From NCBI RefSeq assembly GCF_001931685.1, contig NZ_MOOY01000003.1, forward strand, positions 224,418-288,417: a stretch of DNA of 64,000 bases, in the 5' to 3' direction. This document shows, piece by piece, positions 16,500 to 25,201 of the stretch. The notes under the pieces are model-generated. The model made no database searches, was not told the DNA's origin, and saw nothing but the letters and a program-made list of their open reading frames with translations. This DNA comes from Pararhizobium arenae (GTDB lineage: Bacteria > Pseudomonadota > Alphaproteobacteria > Rhizobiales > Rhizobiaceae). The first letter of the stretch is position 1; the number at the start of each line of letters is the position of its first letter. A program made the position numbers and the translations under genes.

Positions 16500-16599
16500 G
16501 AACCTGATGCGCAGGTCGGTAGCGGCTGCTCGCTACATTTTCGATACCTTGGATCGCTTCGAGAATATCATCAAGCGCGTGGCAATAGTCCCTCGGCAT
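16500..16599 (-). pseudogene. Truncated HEPN (HepT-like, DUF86) toxin remnant
   Basis: An ATG overlaps the stop of the nucleotidyltransferase gene (TGATG), as in intact MNT/HEPN operons. The first residues, MPRDYCHALDDILEAIQGI, match the N-terminal helix of HepT-type HEPN proteins. The similarity then fades, and the RNase motif RxxxxH expected some 50-70 residues later is absent before the frame runs into the antisense of the ABM gene. The gene is therefore broken, leaving an antitoxin without its toxin. Confidence 0.55.
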
Positions 16600-16895
16600 C
16601 AGAAGACCCTGATTGCGGATTCTTCTATTCGGTCTTTCAGGCGCGGATGAAGGCCATCGCGCGTGGTGATGTCCACGGCCGTTTTCAGTTTTTCTTCGAG
16701 AAGCAGCTTGATGCTCATGAGGTCGAGCGCATTGAAGCGGCTGTTGTCATCGTAATCGATGAAAATGTCGATGTCGCTGGTCGCCTTCGTCTCATCGCGG
16801 GCTGTCGAGCCGAAAAGATAGAGAGCTGTTGCCCCCAAATCCTTAATGGCAGCGGCATTGTTTTCAAGCGTGGCGATGGCTTCGTTTTTCAGCAT
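16599..16895 (-). CDS. Nucleotidyltransferase-fold antitoxin (MntA-like)
   Basis: A small minimal nucleotidyltransferase with the motif GSTARDETKATSDIDIFIDYD, giving the GSxAR loop and the catalytic Asp-x-Asp pair. In MNT/HEPN modules this protein AMPylates and silences the HEPN RNase toxin. The start is uncertain: an ATG at 16895 is used, but a TTG three codons upstream is also possible and the ribosome-binding site is weak. The toxin partner that should follow is only a fragment. Confidence 0.8.
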   Translation of the reverse strand: MLKNEAIATLENNAAAIKDLGATALYLFGSTARDETKATSDIDIFIDYDDNSRFNALDLMSIKLLLEEKLKTAVDITTRDGLHPRLKDRIEESAIRVF

Positions 16896-16953
16896 GGCCT
16901 GCAAGATAACGTATCCACGATATCCCCGCCATTCCCGACGCTCATTTTTGTAA

Positions 16954-18174
<1,221 letters not shown>

Positions 18175-18194
18175 GAGATAGGGTTCCCTGCCCA

Positions 18195-18242
18195 CACCAA
18201 AGCCATCGTGCGGTCCCGTACGGTGGCTTTGGTGTTTTTTTA
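18195..18242 (+). terminator. Rho-independent terminator of ccrM
   Basis: A stem of about 19 pairs with two G-U wobbles: CACCAAAGCCATCG on the left pairs with the GGTGGCTTTGGTG side on the right, followed by seven T residues. It starts about 20 bases after the ccrM stop. Confidence 0.92.
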
Positions 18243-18340
18243 GGGGGGGGCAAGGGCGATGGGCTGCTCTTGGCCCGTTGTGGATGTTCGGTCGTGCTGT
18301 CATTTTAGCGCAGACGACAAGAAATCGAGGCAGCACTGCA

Positions 18341-18586
18341 ATGACCGGAAAATTCCTGAAGCGCGGTGCGATCTTTGACACCATTAAGAGCGAAGAGCGC
18401 ATGAACGCCGTGCAAAAGCGAGCGGGAAAAACCAGGCACCATGTGGACGTCGTCTCCTGTGGTTGCCCTGACGAAAACTGTGGCGCATTTCATATCTTAA
18501 GATCAGAGCGCCCTTTGCCCTCAATTGAGGAGGCCGAACAGACCCTGCTCGTCACTCGACAGCAGAGAAAATCGGCTCGGAAGTGA
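18341..18586 (+). CDS. Small hypothetical protein with cysteine cluster
   Basis: An 81-residue frame whose central part reads VDVVSCGCPDENCGAFHILRSERPLP, with three cysteines in a CxC-x4-C arrangement that could bind a metal. The C-terminal part is basic. An upstream in-frame ATG at 18278 is possible; the ATG used here has GAGG about 9 bases before it. No family is recognised. Composition is close to that of neighbouring genes, which mildly supports coding. Confidence 0.4.
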   Translation: MTGKFLKRGAIFDTIKSEERMNAVQKRAGKTRHHVDVVSCGCPDENCGAFHILRSERPLPSIEEAEQTLLVTRQQRKSARK

Positions 18587-18680
18587 ACAGGACTATCTGA
18601 TGACCACAATTGGGCGCAAAGCGGTCATAAACGATTACATTTGGCTTCAAGGCGACAGGCTTTAGCGAACGAGATTATGC

Positions 18681-18686
18681 TATAAT
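18681..18686 (+). promoter_or_regulatory. Consensus -10 box in AT-rich accessory patch
   Basis: A perfect TATAAT, preceded by TATGC. The region about 17 bases upstream (TTTAGC) is a poor -35 match. It could drive the small ORF that starts about 90 bases downstream. Confidence 0.3.
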
Positions 18687-18776
18687 TTGAGGTGTGGTAG
18701 CGTCCCCTTTGCGGGAGAGTATTGGCGGCTCCGATCCTCTGCAGAGGTTATATAAAGCAAATTTCCGAGCGAGCAG

Positions 18777-19025
18777 ATGTACGAGATCAGAAAAAAGACC
18801 GGCGATTTCACAAAAACGAGAAAACTGCTTTGGAGAACGGTTATCATTATTGCGAAATCCGTGTTCAGAGAGGAAGGGAAATTCATTTATTTCCTAAAAT
18901 CAATTGGCCGAAGTGACGCCTTCTGTGTCAATGCTTTGGGATTGGCCTACGGTTTGGAAAGCAACACGGCAAAGATATTGTTATCCAAATTTATCGCGGC
19001 CCCCTTTACTGAGCCGAAACACTAG
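18777..19025 (+). CDS. Orphan small basic ORF, unknown
   Basis: An 82-residue frame with AT-rich codons, unlike the GC-rich genes around it. It is basic in the first third (KKTGDFTKTRK), then has a short hydrophobic run WRTVIIIAKSVF, and no recognisable domain. A competing frame overlaps it, and there is no clear ribosome-binding site. It could be a foreign or decayed gene; the base composition makes recent transfer plausible. Confidence 0.3.
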   Translation: MYEIRKKTGDFTKTRKLLWRTVIIIAKSVFREEGKFIYFLKSIGRSDAFCVNALGLAYGLESNTAKILLSKFIAAPFTEPKH

Positions 19026-19148
19026 TGACCACACGCATTCTTGAATGCCTGCACGCACGGCAAAGCATAGTTTTTCTCCGAATTAATCCATGGGCGCTAA
19101 GCAGTCAGACGTTGGCGAGGGGCTGTCGTCAACGGTGAAAAGGAGCCC

Positions 19149-19340
19149 CTACAGCATCTTGTCCGGGTCCATGAGCGTCTCAAAACAGCTGTTGCAGTAC
19201 CCATACTGATACCCCTCGGTCTGCCATGGCTCGACCAGGGTGTCGCAGGCGATGCATTCGATGATCCATCGCTTGGGGCTTTCCCCGACAGGACCGGTGC
19301 GCCCTTCGGTCTTTTTCCATGTTTCGGAATTTGAGTTCAT
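19149..19340 (-). CDS. Small zinc-ribbon-like hypothetical protein
   Basis: A 63-residue protein with two CxxC pairs, CIAC and CNSC, 25 residues apart, which together could hold a zinc ion. The rest is polar with several tryptophans. The ATG at 19340 is chosen because AGGAAGG lies about 8 bases before it; a GTG three codons upstream is less likely. No partner gene is adjacent. Function unknown. Confidence 0.55.
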   Translation of the reverse strand: MNSNSETWKKTEGRTGPVGESPKRWIIECIACDTLVEPWQTEGYQYGYCNSCFETLMDPDKML

Positions 19341-19442
19341 CGCCACCACCTTCCTGTCGGTCAGGAACGGAATTCAGAAACAATTTGTTTCCCATTTACC
19401 ATAAATTTTTATGGGTTTCACGCGCCGATCTCGTATCAAAAC

Positions 19443-19472
19443 AGAATATTCTAAAATAAGAGGTCGCGACCT
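19443..19472. promoter_or_regulatory. Pair of perfect palindromes, candidate operator
   Basis: AGAATATTCT (10 bases) and AGGTCGCGACCT (12 bases) are both perfect palindromes, with centres 19 bases apart, almost two helical turns. They lie about 100 bases upstream of the zinc-ribbon gene on its promoter side. No regulator is encoded next to them. Confidence 0.35.
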
Positions 19473-19697
19473 AACCACTTCTATTTTTTAGAAGAATTTA
19501 ACCATCCTAGGCCTATCCTTCAGGCAGGCAAACAAGCGTCTGATCCGGCCGGCCGTCCGTGTATCGCATGTGTTTCCGAGTCGGAAGATACCCGGACCGG
19601 AACCTCCGCGTGAAGCAGATTAAGCGGGTCGGAGTTTTCGACGGCGCAGGGATGGCCTTCTTCCGGTTTTAGTACCTTCAGTCCCGGGGGAATGCTA

Positions 19698-19733
19698 AAA
19701 CGCCCGGAGTTCCAAGGGAACTCCGGGCGTTTC
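19698..19733. terminator. Bidirectional terminator hairpin
   Basis: AAACGCCCGGAGTTCC pairs perfectly with GGAACTCCGGGCGTTT around an AAG loop. Read on the minus strand it follows the RTX gene stop by about 25 bases, where the T-run is short (TTTTAGC). Confidence 0.85.
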
Positions 19734-19759
19734 TGTTTTCAGGCGTTATCGTTTTTCTC

Positions 19760-20824
19760 TCAGAGGAAAAAGTCGTTCGAATACATCTTGGTGACGCCGT
19801 TCATCCGGATATCGAAATCCGCGACGCCATCGCCGTTGACATCACCGGAAAGCACGCCGCTTGAGAAACGAAGTTCGCCAGCCTTGTCACCGAACGACGC
19901 GCCGCCAATGAAGCTGAAGGCCTGGTTGCCGCTGCGGCCAGTATTGGCGTCGATGGTGGTAAGGTCGATGACGTCTGCCTCGGAATGGCGGAAATCCTGG
20001 ATGAAATCGCGGGTGCTGCCACGGCCGATTTCGCTCACCGAGTTGAAATCGAACGTATCCGCGCCGCTGCCGCCGACCAGAAGGTCGCTGTTGGCGCCGC
20101 CGGTCAGGATGTCGCGGCCTGCGCCGCCATAGAGGTTATCAAGTCCGGAGTCACCCCAGAGGTCGTCATCGTTATTGCCGCCGTAGAGATCGTCGTGGCC
20201 CGAGCCGCCATAAAGGTCGTCATGACCATCAAGGCCTTCCAGAAGGTCGTTACCGCCCAGGCCCTTCAGGATGTTGCGGGCGCTGCTGCCGGTGATGTCG
20301 TCACTGTAATTGGTGCCGATCGCATTCTCGATGCTGATCAGGTCTTCGTAGTGACCGCTGCCTGTCAATGCCTTCTTGCCGGCAAGGTCGATGTCCACAA
20401 ACTTGCCGCGCTGCTCGTAGCTGATCGTATCGACGCCCGTGCCGCCGTTGAAGGAGTTGTCATAGCCGATCGAGAGGAATTTGTCGTTGCCGGCATCGCC
20501 GTAATAGACGCTGGCCAACGTATCGACCTCGAAGCGATCGTTGCCGTCGCCACCGTGCACGATGTCATACTCGCCCTTGGCGCCGGCGCGGATGTCGGCG
20601 ATGTAGAGGTCGTTGCCGGTGCCGAGATAGATGTCGTTGCCGCCCTCGAAATAGTTGACGACCATGTCGGAGCCAGCGCCGGCGCTGACGTAGTTGTTGC
20701 CGCCGTAGCTGTCGGTGCGGTTCAGGTAGATGTCGTCGTTGCCGTCATAGGCGTAGATTTTCACCGCCGCATACTTGTTCTGAACAATCTTATCGTCGTC
20801 GTCGGTGCCGTAAATGGTAGCCAT
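19760..20824 (-). CDS. RTX (hemolysin-type calcium-binding repeat) secreted protein
   Basis: A 354-residue acidic protein made largely of GGxGxDxUx nonapeptides. The densest block, about residues 180-265, contains LKGLGGNDLLEGLDGHDDL, LYGGSGHDDLYGG and LTGGANSDLLVGGSGADTF. Such repeats bind calcium and form a beta-roll outside the cell. There is no N-terminal signal peptide, and the protein ends in a short hydrophobic DFFL, as in type I secretion substrates. An EF-hand-like DVNGDGVADFD lies near the C-terminus. No HlyB/HlyD genes are near, so a transporter elsewhere must be used. A catalytic domain is not evident. Confidence 0.9.
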   Translation of the reverse strand: MATIYGTDDDDKIVQNKYAAVKIYAYDGNDDIYLNRTDSYGGNNYVSAGAGSDMVVNYFEGGNDIYLGTGNDLYIADIRAGAKGEYDIVHGGDGNDRFEVDTLASVYYGDAGNDKFLSIGYDNSFNGGTGVDTISYEQRGKFVDIDLAGKKALTGSGHYEDLISIENAIGTNYSDDITGSSARNILKGLGGNDLLEGLDGHDDLYGGSGHDDLYGGNNDDDLWGDSGLDNLYGGAGRDILTGGANSDLLVGGSGADTFDFNSVSEIGRGSTRDFIQDFRHSEADVIDLTTIDANTGRSGNQAFSFIGGASFGDKAGELRFSSGVLSGDVNGDGVADFDIRMNGVTKMYSNDFFL

Positions 20825-20950
20825 GGAACTGTACCTTTCATGATGAGACGCTGAACTCGATGGGTGCGATCATGCGGCCATCAAGGTGAACGATGGCTGA
20901 ACCGATTGTGGCGCTTTGGTGATCTTGCGGTGAGCTTTTCGTGGCGCCGT

Positions 20951-21370
20951 TCAGCTTGCCGCGTCGTAGTCCGTTACATCGACATTCACGATTTTTCCTT
21001 CGCTGTCGAAAGTGATCGTTTCCTCGCCGCGGCGGGTCAGGGGGGCTCCCGTTTTGCTGCTGGTAGCCTTCAGGCTCCAGACGGCGCGGGCGGCGAGCGG
21101 CGAAACCGGCTCTATCAGGCTGTCTTCGGCCACCTGATCCGGATACTCCTCGAAATAACGCCGGAAGGCGATCATGATCTCTTCGCGACCCTTCAGACCA
21201 CCGACCTTTCCGGAGGCGTAGCGGGCATCGTCGCTGAAGAAGCTTTCGATCGTGGCGAAGTCGAGTTCGTTGATGGCCTGGTGAAAACGCGCAACGAGCG
21301 CGCACGGGTCTATGTCGTCACTCTGGATTGCCTCGTGGAAGCCGTTTTGGGAGATTGGCGCAGCCCGGCA
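20951..21370 (-). CDS. NTF2/SnoaL-like protein with no canonical start codon
   Basis: The frame encodes a complete NTF2-like fold: ALVARFHQAINELDFATIE, FFSDDARYASGKVGGLKGREEI, then AARAVWSLKATSSKTG and GEETITFDSEGKIVNVDV. Bounds given are stop to stop (140 codons), because no ATG, GTG or TTG occurs in frame before the conserved helix begins. The frame follows the HAD gene directly, in phase, after its TGA. The ATG that overlaps that TGA is in another frame; a +1 shift at CCCAAAACGG would join it to this one. The gene is therefore frameshifted, or uses an unusual start. The first in-frame ATG, at 21175, would delete half the domain. Confidence 0.6.
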   Translation of the reverse strand, partial: CRAAPISQNGFHEAIQSDDIDPCALVARFHQAINELDFATIESFFSDDARYASGKVGGLKGREEIMIAFRRYFEEYPDQVAEDSLIEPVSPLAARAVWSLKATSSKTGAPLTRRGEETITFDSEGKIVNVDVTDYDAAS

Positions 21371-21994
21371 TCAGAGCCCGTAATAGGCGAGGTCTGATTT
21401 CAGGGTCTGCGGATCGGTGAAATGGATCGCGTGCCAGCCTGCGGCGCGGGCGCCTGCCACATTCGCCATGCTGTCATCGATGAAGAGCGTGGCCGAAGGC
21501 GTGAGGCGAAAGGTCTCGGCATGCAATTGGTAGATCGCCAGATCCGGCTTGATCACGCGGGCATCGCCGGAAACCGTCACGCCGCGTGGCAGGGTGAGGA
21601 ACGGGAAAAGCTTGATCGCCTCCTTGAAAGTGTCCGAGGCGAAGTTGGTGAGCAGGGTCACGTCATGCCCCTGCGCGATCAGTCCTTCCATGATCGAAAC
21701 GCTTTCGACATAGGCATGCGGCACCATCTCCGTCCAATGCTTGCGGAAGGCACGGATGCTCTCGACGTGGTCCGGATGTTTCGCGATCAGCAGTTCCTCT
21801 GCCTCCACCCAGTCGCGGCCGCGATCCTGCTCCAGGTTCCAGTCGTGGGTGCAGACATTGGCGAAGAACCAGCTGCGCTCGGCATCGTCCGGGATGATTC
21901 GGCTGAAGGGCAGGTTCGGGTCGTAGTGGATCAGCACCTTGCCGATATCGAACACGATGTGGCGGATCTCGGCCTTGGCCTTGTCGGAACTCAT
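21371..21994 (-). CDS. HAD-family hydrolase (YihX-like)
   Basis: A 207-residue HAD phosphatase. Motif I is FDIGKVLIHYD, with the first aspartate kept and glycine in place of the second, as in YihX-type and epoxide-hydrolase-N-type HAD proteins. Motif II is LLTNFAS, the motif III lysine is in VIKPDLAIY, and motif IV is FIDDSMANV. The start overlaps the mutY stop by four bases, so it is co-transcribed with mutY. The substrate is unknown; alpha-glucose-1-phosphate is hydrolysed by E. coli YihX. Confidence 0.87.
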   Translation of the reverse strand: MSSDKAKAEIRHIVFDIGKVLIHYDPNLPFSRIIPDDAERSWFFANVCTHDWNLEQDRGRDWVEAEELLIAKHPDHVESIRAFRKHWTEMVPHAYVESVSIMEGLIAQGHDVTLLTNFASDTFKEAIKLFPFLTLPRGVTVSGDARVIKPDLAIYQLHAETFRLTPSATLFIDDSMANVAGARAAGWHAIHFTDPQTLKSDLAYYGL

Positions 21995-23115
21995 CTTGGC
22001 ATGCTCCTCGATTTCGGCGTCTGCCGGAAGGCGTCCGGTATAGCCTGGGCGATTGCTTTCTTCATGACGGTGGGCAGCGCCTGATCCTTCAGGGTTTCAG
22101 GATGTTCCCACCAGCCATTGCCCGTCTTGAAGCCCTGAGGCTCGTCGCGGGCGGCGAGATTGGCCCGATAGACCGACAAGCGCAATTCAAAATGCGTAAA
22201 GACGTGAACGATGGCGCCGCAGGCCTGCCAGTCGGCATCGAAGGGCCGTCCGGCCATCGTGGTGTCGCCATCGATGCGGGCGGTCCATTCCGTGCCCGGC
22301 ACTTCCGTCATGCCGCCGAGAAGCCCGGTATCCCCGCGCTTTTGCAGGAAAACCGCGCCATCCGGGCGTATCGCGACGAAGGCCGCGCCGACACGCACTG
22401 GCTTTTCCTTTTTCGCGGCCTTGCGCGGAAAGCTCTCGGGATCGGCCTCTTTCAAGGCAAGACAGTCTTCGTTGAGCGGACAGAGCGCGCAGGCGGGTCG
22501 CTTTGGCGTACAGATCGTTGCGCCGAGGTCCATCAAGCCTTGCGCGAAATCCCCCGGCCGGTCATAGGGCGTCGCTTCGCCCACCAGTGCCCGGAGTTCA
22601 GGCTTCGCGGCCGGCAGCGGCGTTTCCACCATGAAGAGCCGCGAAAACACCCGCTCGATATTGCCATCCAGCACAGCGCTCCGGCGGCCGAAGGCGATGG
22701 CGGCAATGGCGGCGGCCGTATAGTCGCCGATGCCGGGCAGGGTTTTCAGGCCTTCCTCGGTATCGGGAAAAATGCCGCCATGCCGCTCAGCCACGGCTTC
22801 GGCGCATTTCTTCAGGTTGCGGGCACGGGCATAGTAGCCAAGGCCGGCCCATGCCTTCATCACCTCTTCGGTATCGGCCTTCGCCAGATCGGTGACGTCA
22901 GGCCAGAGCCGCAGAAACTTCTCGAAATAGGGTTTGACCGCCTGCACCGTCGTCTGCTGCAGCATGACCTCCGAGAGCCAGACATCATAGGGCCGCGCCA
23001 CGATCCCGCTTTTCGCCATAGGCGGCGAAACGCGCCAGGGCAGGTCGCGGTGGTGCCGGTCGTACCAGGCGAGAAGTCGTTGCGCGATCGGGACCGCAGG
23101 CGGTAAAGAGAGCAT
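21991..23115 (-). CDS. mutY: Adenine DNA glycosylase
   Basis: Removes adenine mispaired with 8-oxoguanine. Catalytic residues are Glu49 in SEVMLQQT and Asp150 in VLDGNIERV, with the helix-hairpin-helix TLPGIGDYTAAAIAAIAFG before it. The iron-sulfur loop has all four cysteines: Cys202, Cys209, Cys212 and Cys218 (C-x6-C-x2-C-x5-C). The C-terminal Nudix-like domain, from about residue 235, recognises oxoguanine. At 374 residues the length is normal. It is divergent from dciA and coupled to the HAD gene. Confidence 0.96.
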   Translation of the reverse strand: MLSLPPAVPIAQRLLAWYDRHHRDLPWRVSPPMAKSGIVARPYDVWLSEVMLQQTTVQAVKPYFEKFLRLWPDVTDLAKADTEEVMKAWAGLGYYARARNLKKCAEAVAERHGGIFPDTEEGLKTLPGIGDYTAAAIAAIAFGRRSAVLDGNIERVFSRLFMVETPLPAAKPELRALVGEATPYDRPGDFAQGLMDLGATICTPKRPACALCPLNEDCLALKEADPESFPRKAAKKEKPVRVGAAFVAIRPDGAVFLQKRGDTGLLGGMTEVPGTEWTARIDGDTTMAGRPFDADWQACGAIVHVFTHFELRLSVYRANLAARDEPQGFKTGNGWWEHPETLKDQALPTVMKKAIAQAIPDAFRQTPKSRSMPR

Positions 23116-23199
23116 GATTTGCCGGAAGAGTGATTTGTCGCCTATACTTGGCGGAGTGATCGGCCTCCTTCAAGGCCTATTCGGACAAGGATTTTTCCG

Positions 23200-23706
23200 G
23201 TGAAAGAAGCATGGCGCCCGACGGGCGCGCGCCAGATCAGCGAAGTCGCAAACCGCCTGATCGACCCGGTGCTCGCCAAGCGCGCCGGGATCAGCACCCT
23301 TCTGCTCGGCTCCTGGGACGAGATCGCCGGCGAGGACTTTGCCGATTGCACCCGGCCGGAAAAGATCGCCTGGCCGCGCCGCGCCTCCGAGATCGTCGAT
23401 GGCAGCGGCCATCAGCCGGGCACGCTGGTCGTTGCCTGCGAAGGCGCGCGGGCGCTGTTCCTTACCCATGCTCAAGGGCAGCTGATCCAGCGCATCAACG
23501 GCTTTTTTGGCTTCCCCGCCGTCAACCAGCTGCGCATCGTCCAGAAGCCGGTTTCGGTGGCGCCAAAACATCGCGGCAAGCCCCGGCCCTTGACCGGCGA
23601 GAAGGCGCGCCAGCTTGAGGATATGGTGGAAGGCATTGAGGACGATGCTCTGAAACAGGCCCTGAGGCGGCTCGGAACGGCGGTGCTTTCGCCACGCCGG
23701 CGGTGA
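23200..23706 (+). CDS. DciA-like DUF721 protein
   Basis: A 168-residue protein with the DUF721 core: LLGSWDEIAGEDFADCTRPEKI, GTLVVACEGARALFLTHAQGQLIQRINGFFG and LRIVQKP. DUF721 includes DciA, the replicative helicase operator of bacteria without DnaC. The start is a GTG with no strong ribosome-binding site. Placement next to mutY, divergently, and before a DsbA-like gene is usual in Rhizobiaceae. The basic tail SPRRR could contact DNA. Confidence 0.85.
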   Translation: MKEAWRPTGARQISEVANRLIDPVLAKRAGISTLLLGSWDEIAGEDFADCTRPEKIAWPRRASEIVDGSGHQPGTLVVACEGARALFLTHAQGQLIQRINGFFGFPAVNQLRIVQKPVSVAPKHRGKPRPLTGEKARQLEDMVEGIEDDALKQALRRLGTAVLSPRRR

Positions 23707-23719
23707 CTGGGTGTTTTAA

Positions 23720-23873
23720 GCCCCTCATCCGCCCTTCGGGCACCTTCTCCCCGCAGGCGGGGAGAAGGCGAAACCCGCCGACTTTGGCGGTCGTTAAAGC
23801 CTCGCGGGAAGGTGCGGCATATCCCTTCTCCCCGCGAACGGGGAGAAGGTGGCCGACAGGCCGGATGAGCGGC
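23720..23873. repeat. Palindromic intergenic element, family B copy 2
   Basis: The left arm is CCCCTCATCC, then the hairpin GCCCTTCGGGC, then CTTCTCCCCGCAGGCGGGGA. The right arm is the inverse with hairpins CCCCGCGAACGGGG and GGCCGACAGGCC. The outer hairpin differs between arms but stays perfectly paired. It lies between dciA and the DsbA-like lipoprotein gene. Confidence 0.88.
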
Positions 23874-24068
23874 ACGTCCGGTTTCGGTTAAATGCGATCC
23901 CCGCTCATTCCAACAGCCTTACAGCTTGCTTCTCCAGTCTTATCGCCTTTTGCTGAGATAGGCCTTGAGCCGGTCACAATTGTTTGAACCTTGGTGAGCC
24001 GCGGCCCCTTGTGGCTGTCATCAAGGCGCGTTATCGCAATGTCACTCTATTCTCACATCAGGTGTTCC

Positions 24069-24935
24069 ATGTTGCTTTCCGAAATGAGCCCTTTCAAGCG
24101 CCTCCTGAGCGGCGTCGCCGTTGCCGCGATCGCCCTGACACTCGCTGCCTGCAGCGACGAAAAGAAGGAAGCCGCCGAAACCGCAAAGCCGGCCGAGACC
24201 ACCGATACGGCAACCAAGACCGAGATGAAGCCGGCCGACAACATGATGACCTCGTCGACCATGGCGGCAAACACCATGGCCGCCACGCCGATGACGGCAG
24301 CTGCCAACCAGACCCCGGCCGCCGCCGAGACGCAGGTTGCCCAGGCGGCTGCTCCCGCCGCCAAGGTCGAACTGCCACAGCCGGAAGGCGAGATCGACGT
24401 CGCCAAGCTGATGGCGCCCGGAGCGCTGCCGGAAATGGCGATCGGCAAGGACGACGCCAAGGTGACGATCGTCGAATACATGTCGATGACCTGCCCCCAT
24501 TGCGCCCGCTTCCACAATGATACCTTCGATACCATCAAGGCGAAGTATGTCGACGGTGGTCAGGTTCGCTTCATCGTCCGCGAATTCCCGTTCGATCCGC
24601 GCGCGGCAGCCGCCTTCATGCTGGCGCGCTGCGCGCCCGAAGGCCAGTATTTCCCGATGGTGTCCATGCTCTTCAAGCAGCAGGAACAGTGGGCCGCCGC
24701 CCAGAATGGCCGCGACGCGCTCTTGCAGATGTCGAAACTCGCCGGTTTTACACAGGAGAGCTTCGAGGCCTGCTTGACGAACCAGAAGCTTCTGGATGAT
24801 GTGAATGCCGTGATGCAGAAGGGCGCCAAGGATTTCGGCGTTGCCGCCACCCCGACCTTCTTCATCAACGGCAAGAAATACTCCGGAGAAATGTCGGTTG
24901 ACATCATGTCGGGCCTCATCGACTCGATGCTGTAA
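24069..24935 (+). CDS. DsbA-family thioredoxin-fold lipoprotein
   Basis: Probably a periplasmic thiol-disulfide oxidoreductase. An N-terminal signal segment ends in the lipobox LTLAACS. A long Ala/Thr/Met-rich linker (about residues 30-110) follows, with several MTAA/NTMAAT repeats. The DsbA-like domain begins around PEMAIGKDDAKVTIVEYMSMTCPHC, with the active-site CPHC at residues 142-145, and a cis-Pro loop GVAATPTFFINGKKY. The ATG used gives 288 residues; an ATG five codons later or one ten codons earlier are alternatives. The flexible linker suggests the domain works at a distance from the membrane. Confidence 0.88.
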   Translation: MLLSEMSPFKRLLSGVAVAAIALTLAACSDEKKEAAETAKPAETTDTATKTEMKPADNMMTSSTMAANTMAATPMTAAANQTPAAAETQVAQAAAPAAKVELPQPEGEIDVAKLMAPGALPEMAIGKDDAKVTIVEYMSMTCPHCARFHNDTFDTIKAKYVDGGQVRFIVREFPFDPRAAAAFMLARCAPEGQYFPMVSMLFKQQEQWAAAQNGRDALLQMSKLAGFTQESFEACLTNQKLLDDVNAVMQKGAKDFGVAATPTFFINGKKYSGEMSVDIMSGLIDSML

Positions 24936-24960
24936 GGTTCCACCGCTTTTTGCAGGGATC

Positions 24961-24990
24961 AGCGGGCGCAGAAGTGCGCCCGCTTTTTTG
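24961..24990 (+). terminator. Rho-independent terminator
   Basis: AGCGGGCGCA pairs with TGCGCCCGCT around GAAG and is followed by TTTTTGTTT. It lies 25 bases after the DsbA-like stop. Confidence 0.93.
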
Positions 24991-25005
24991 TTTGACCGTT
25001 CTTTT

Positions 25006-25176
25006 CTGCGGCTGCCATACCCCCCTCTGTCGGCTGCGCCGACATCTCCCCCTCAAGTGGGGAGATCATTCTTTTCCCATACTTCGCCCAAGCCGAGAAG
25101 GTGCGGCATCCTCCCGATCTCCCCCCTTGAGGGGGAGATGTCACGAAGTGACAGAGGGGGGTATGACAGCCGCAAA
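25006..25176. repeat. Palindromic intergenic element, family A copy 2
   Basis: The core runs from ATACCCCCCTCTG to CAGAGGGGGGTAT. The inverted repeat extends beyond it, as TGCGGCTG on the left and CAGCCGCA on the right. The outer hairpins are GTCGGCTGCGCCGAC and GTCACGAAGTGAC. The interior, from about 25065 to 25125, is almost identical to that of copy 3, which lies in the same orientation after the DUF559 gene. Confidence 0.92.
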
Positions 25177-25201
25177 CTGGTAAGATTCTTGGGAGGCTCT
25201 T

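Larger units (their letters stand above)
19341..19759. other. AT-rich non-coding stretch upstream of the zinc-ribbon gene
   Basis: No gene is seen in these 419 bases. The stretch holds a small hairpin (CCATAAA/TTTATGG near 19400), a cluster of perfect palindromes at 19443-19472, a TTCTA/TAGAA hairpin near 19480 and a bidirectional terminator at its right end. The left part is AT-rich and the right part is GC-rich, which could mark an insertion boundary near 19.5 kb. Confidence 0.6.

Noticed and set aside
18243..18250. Run of eight G residues after the ccrM terminator as a phase-variable tract
   Set aside because: It is intergenic, short and not within a promoter or reading frame that I can support.
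20838..21305. A 155-codon ATG-started minus-strand frame over the NTF2-like region
   Set aside because: Its translation is arginine-rich and domain-free, while the other minus-strand frame encodes a clear NTF2-like fold.
21371..21373. Selenocysteine readthrough at the HAD TGA
   Set aside because: No downstream SECIS-like hairpin was evident and the HAD protein ends at its normal length; readthrough stays only as one option in the findings.
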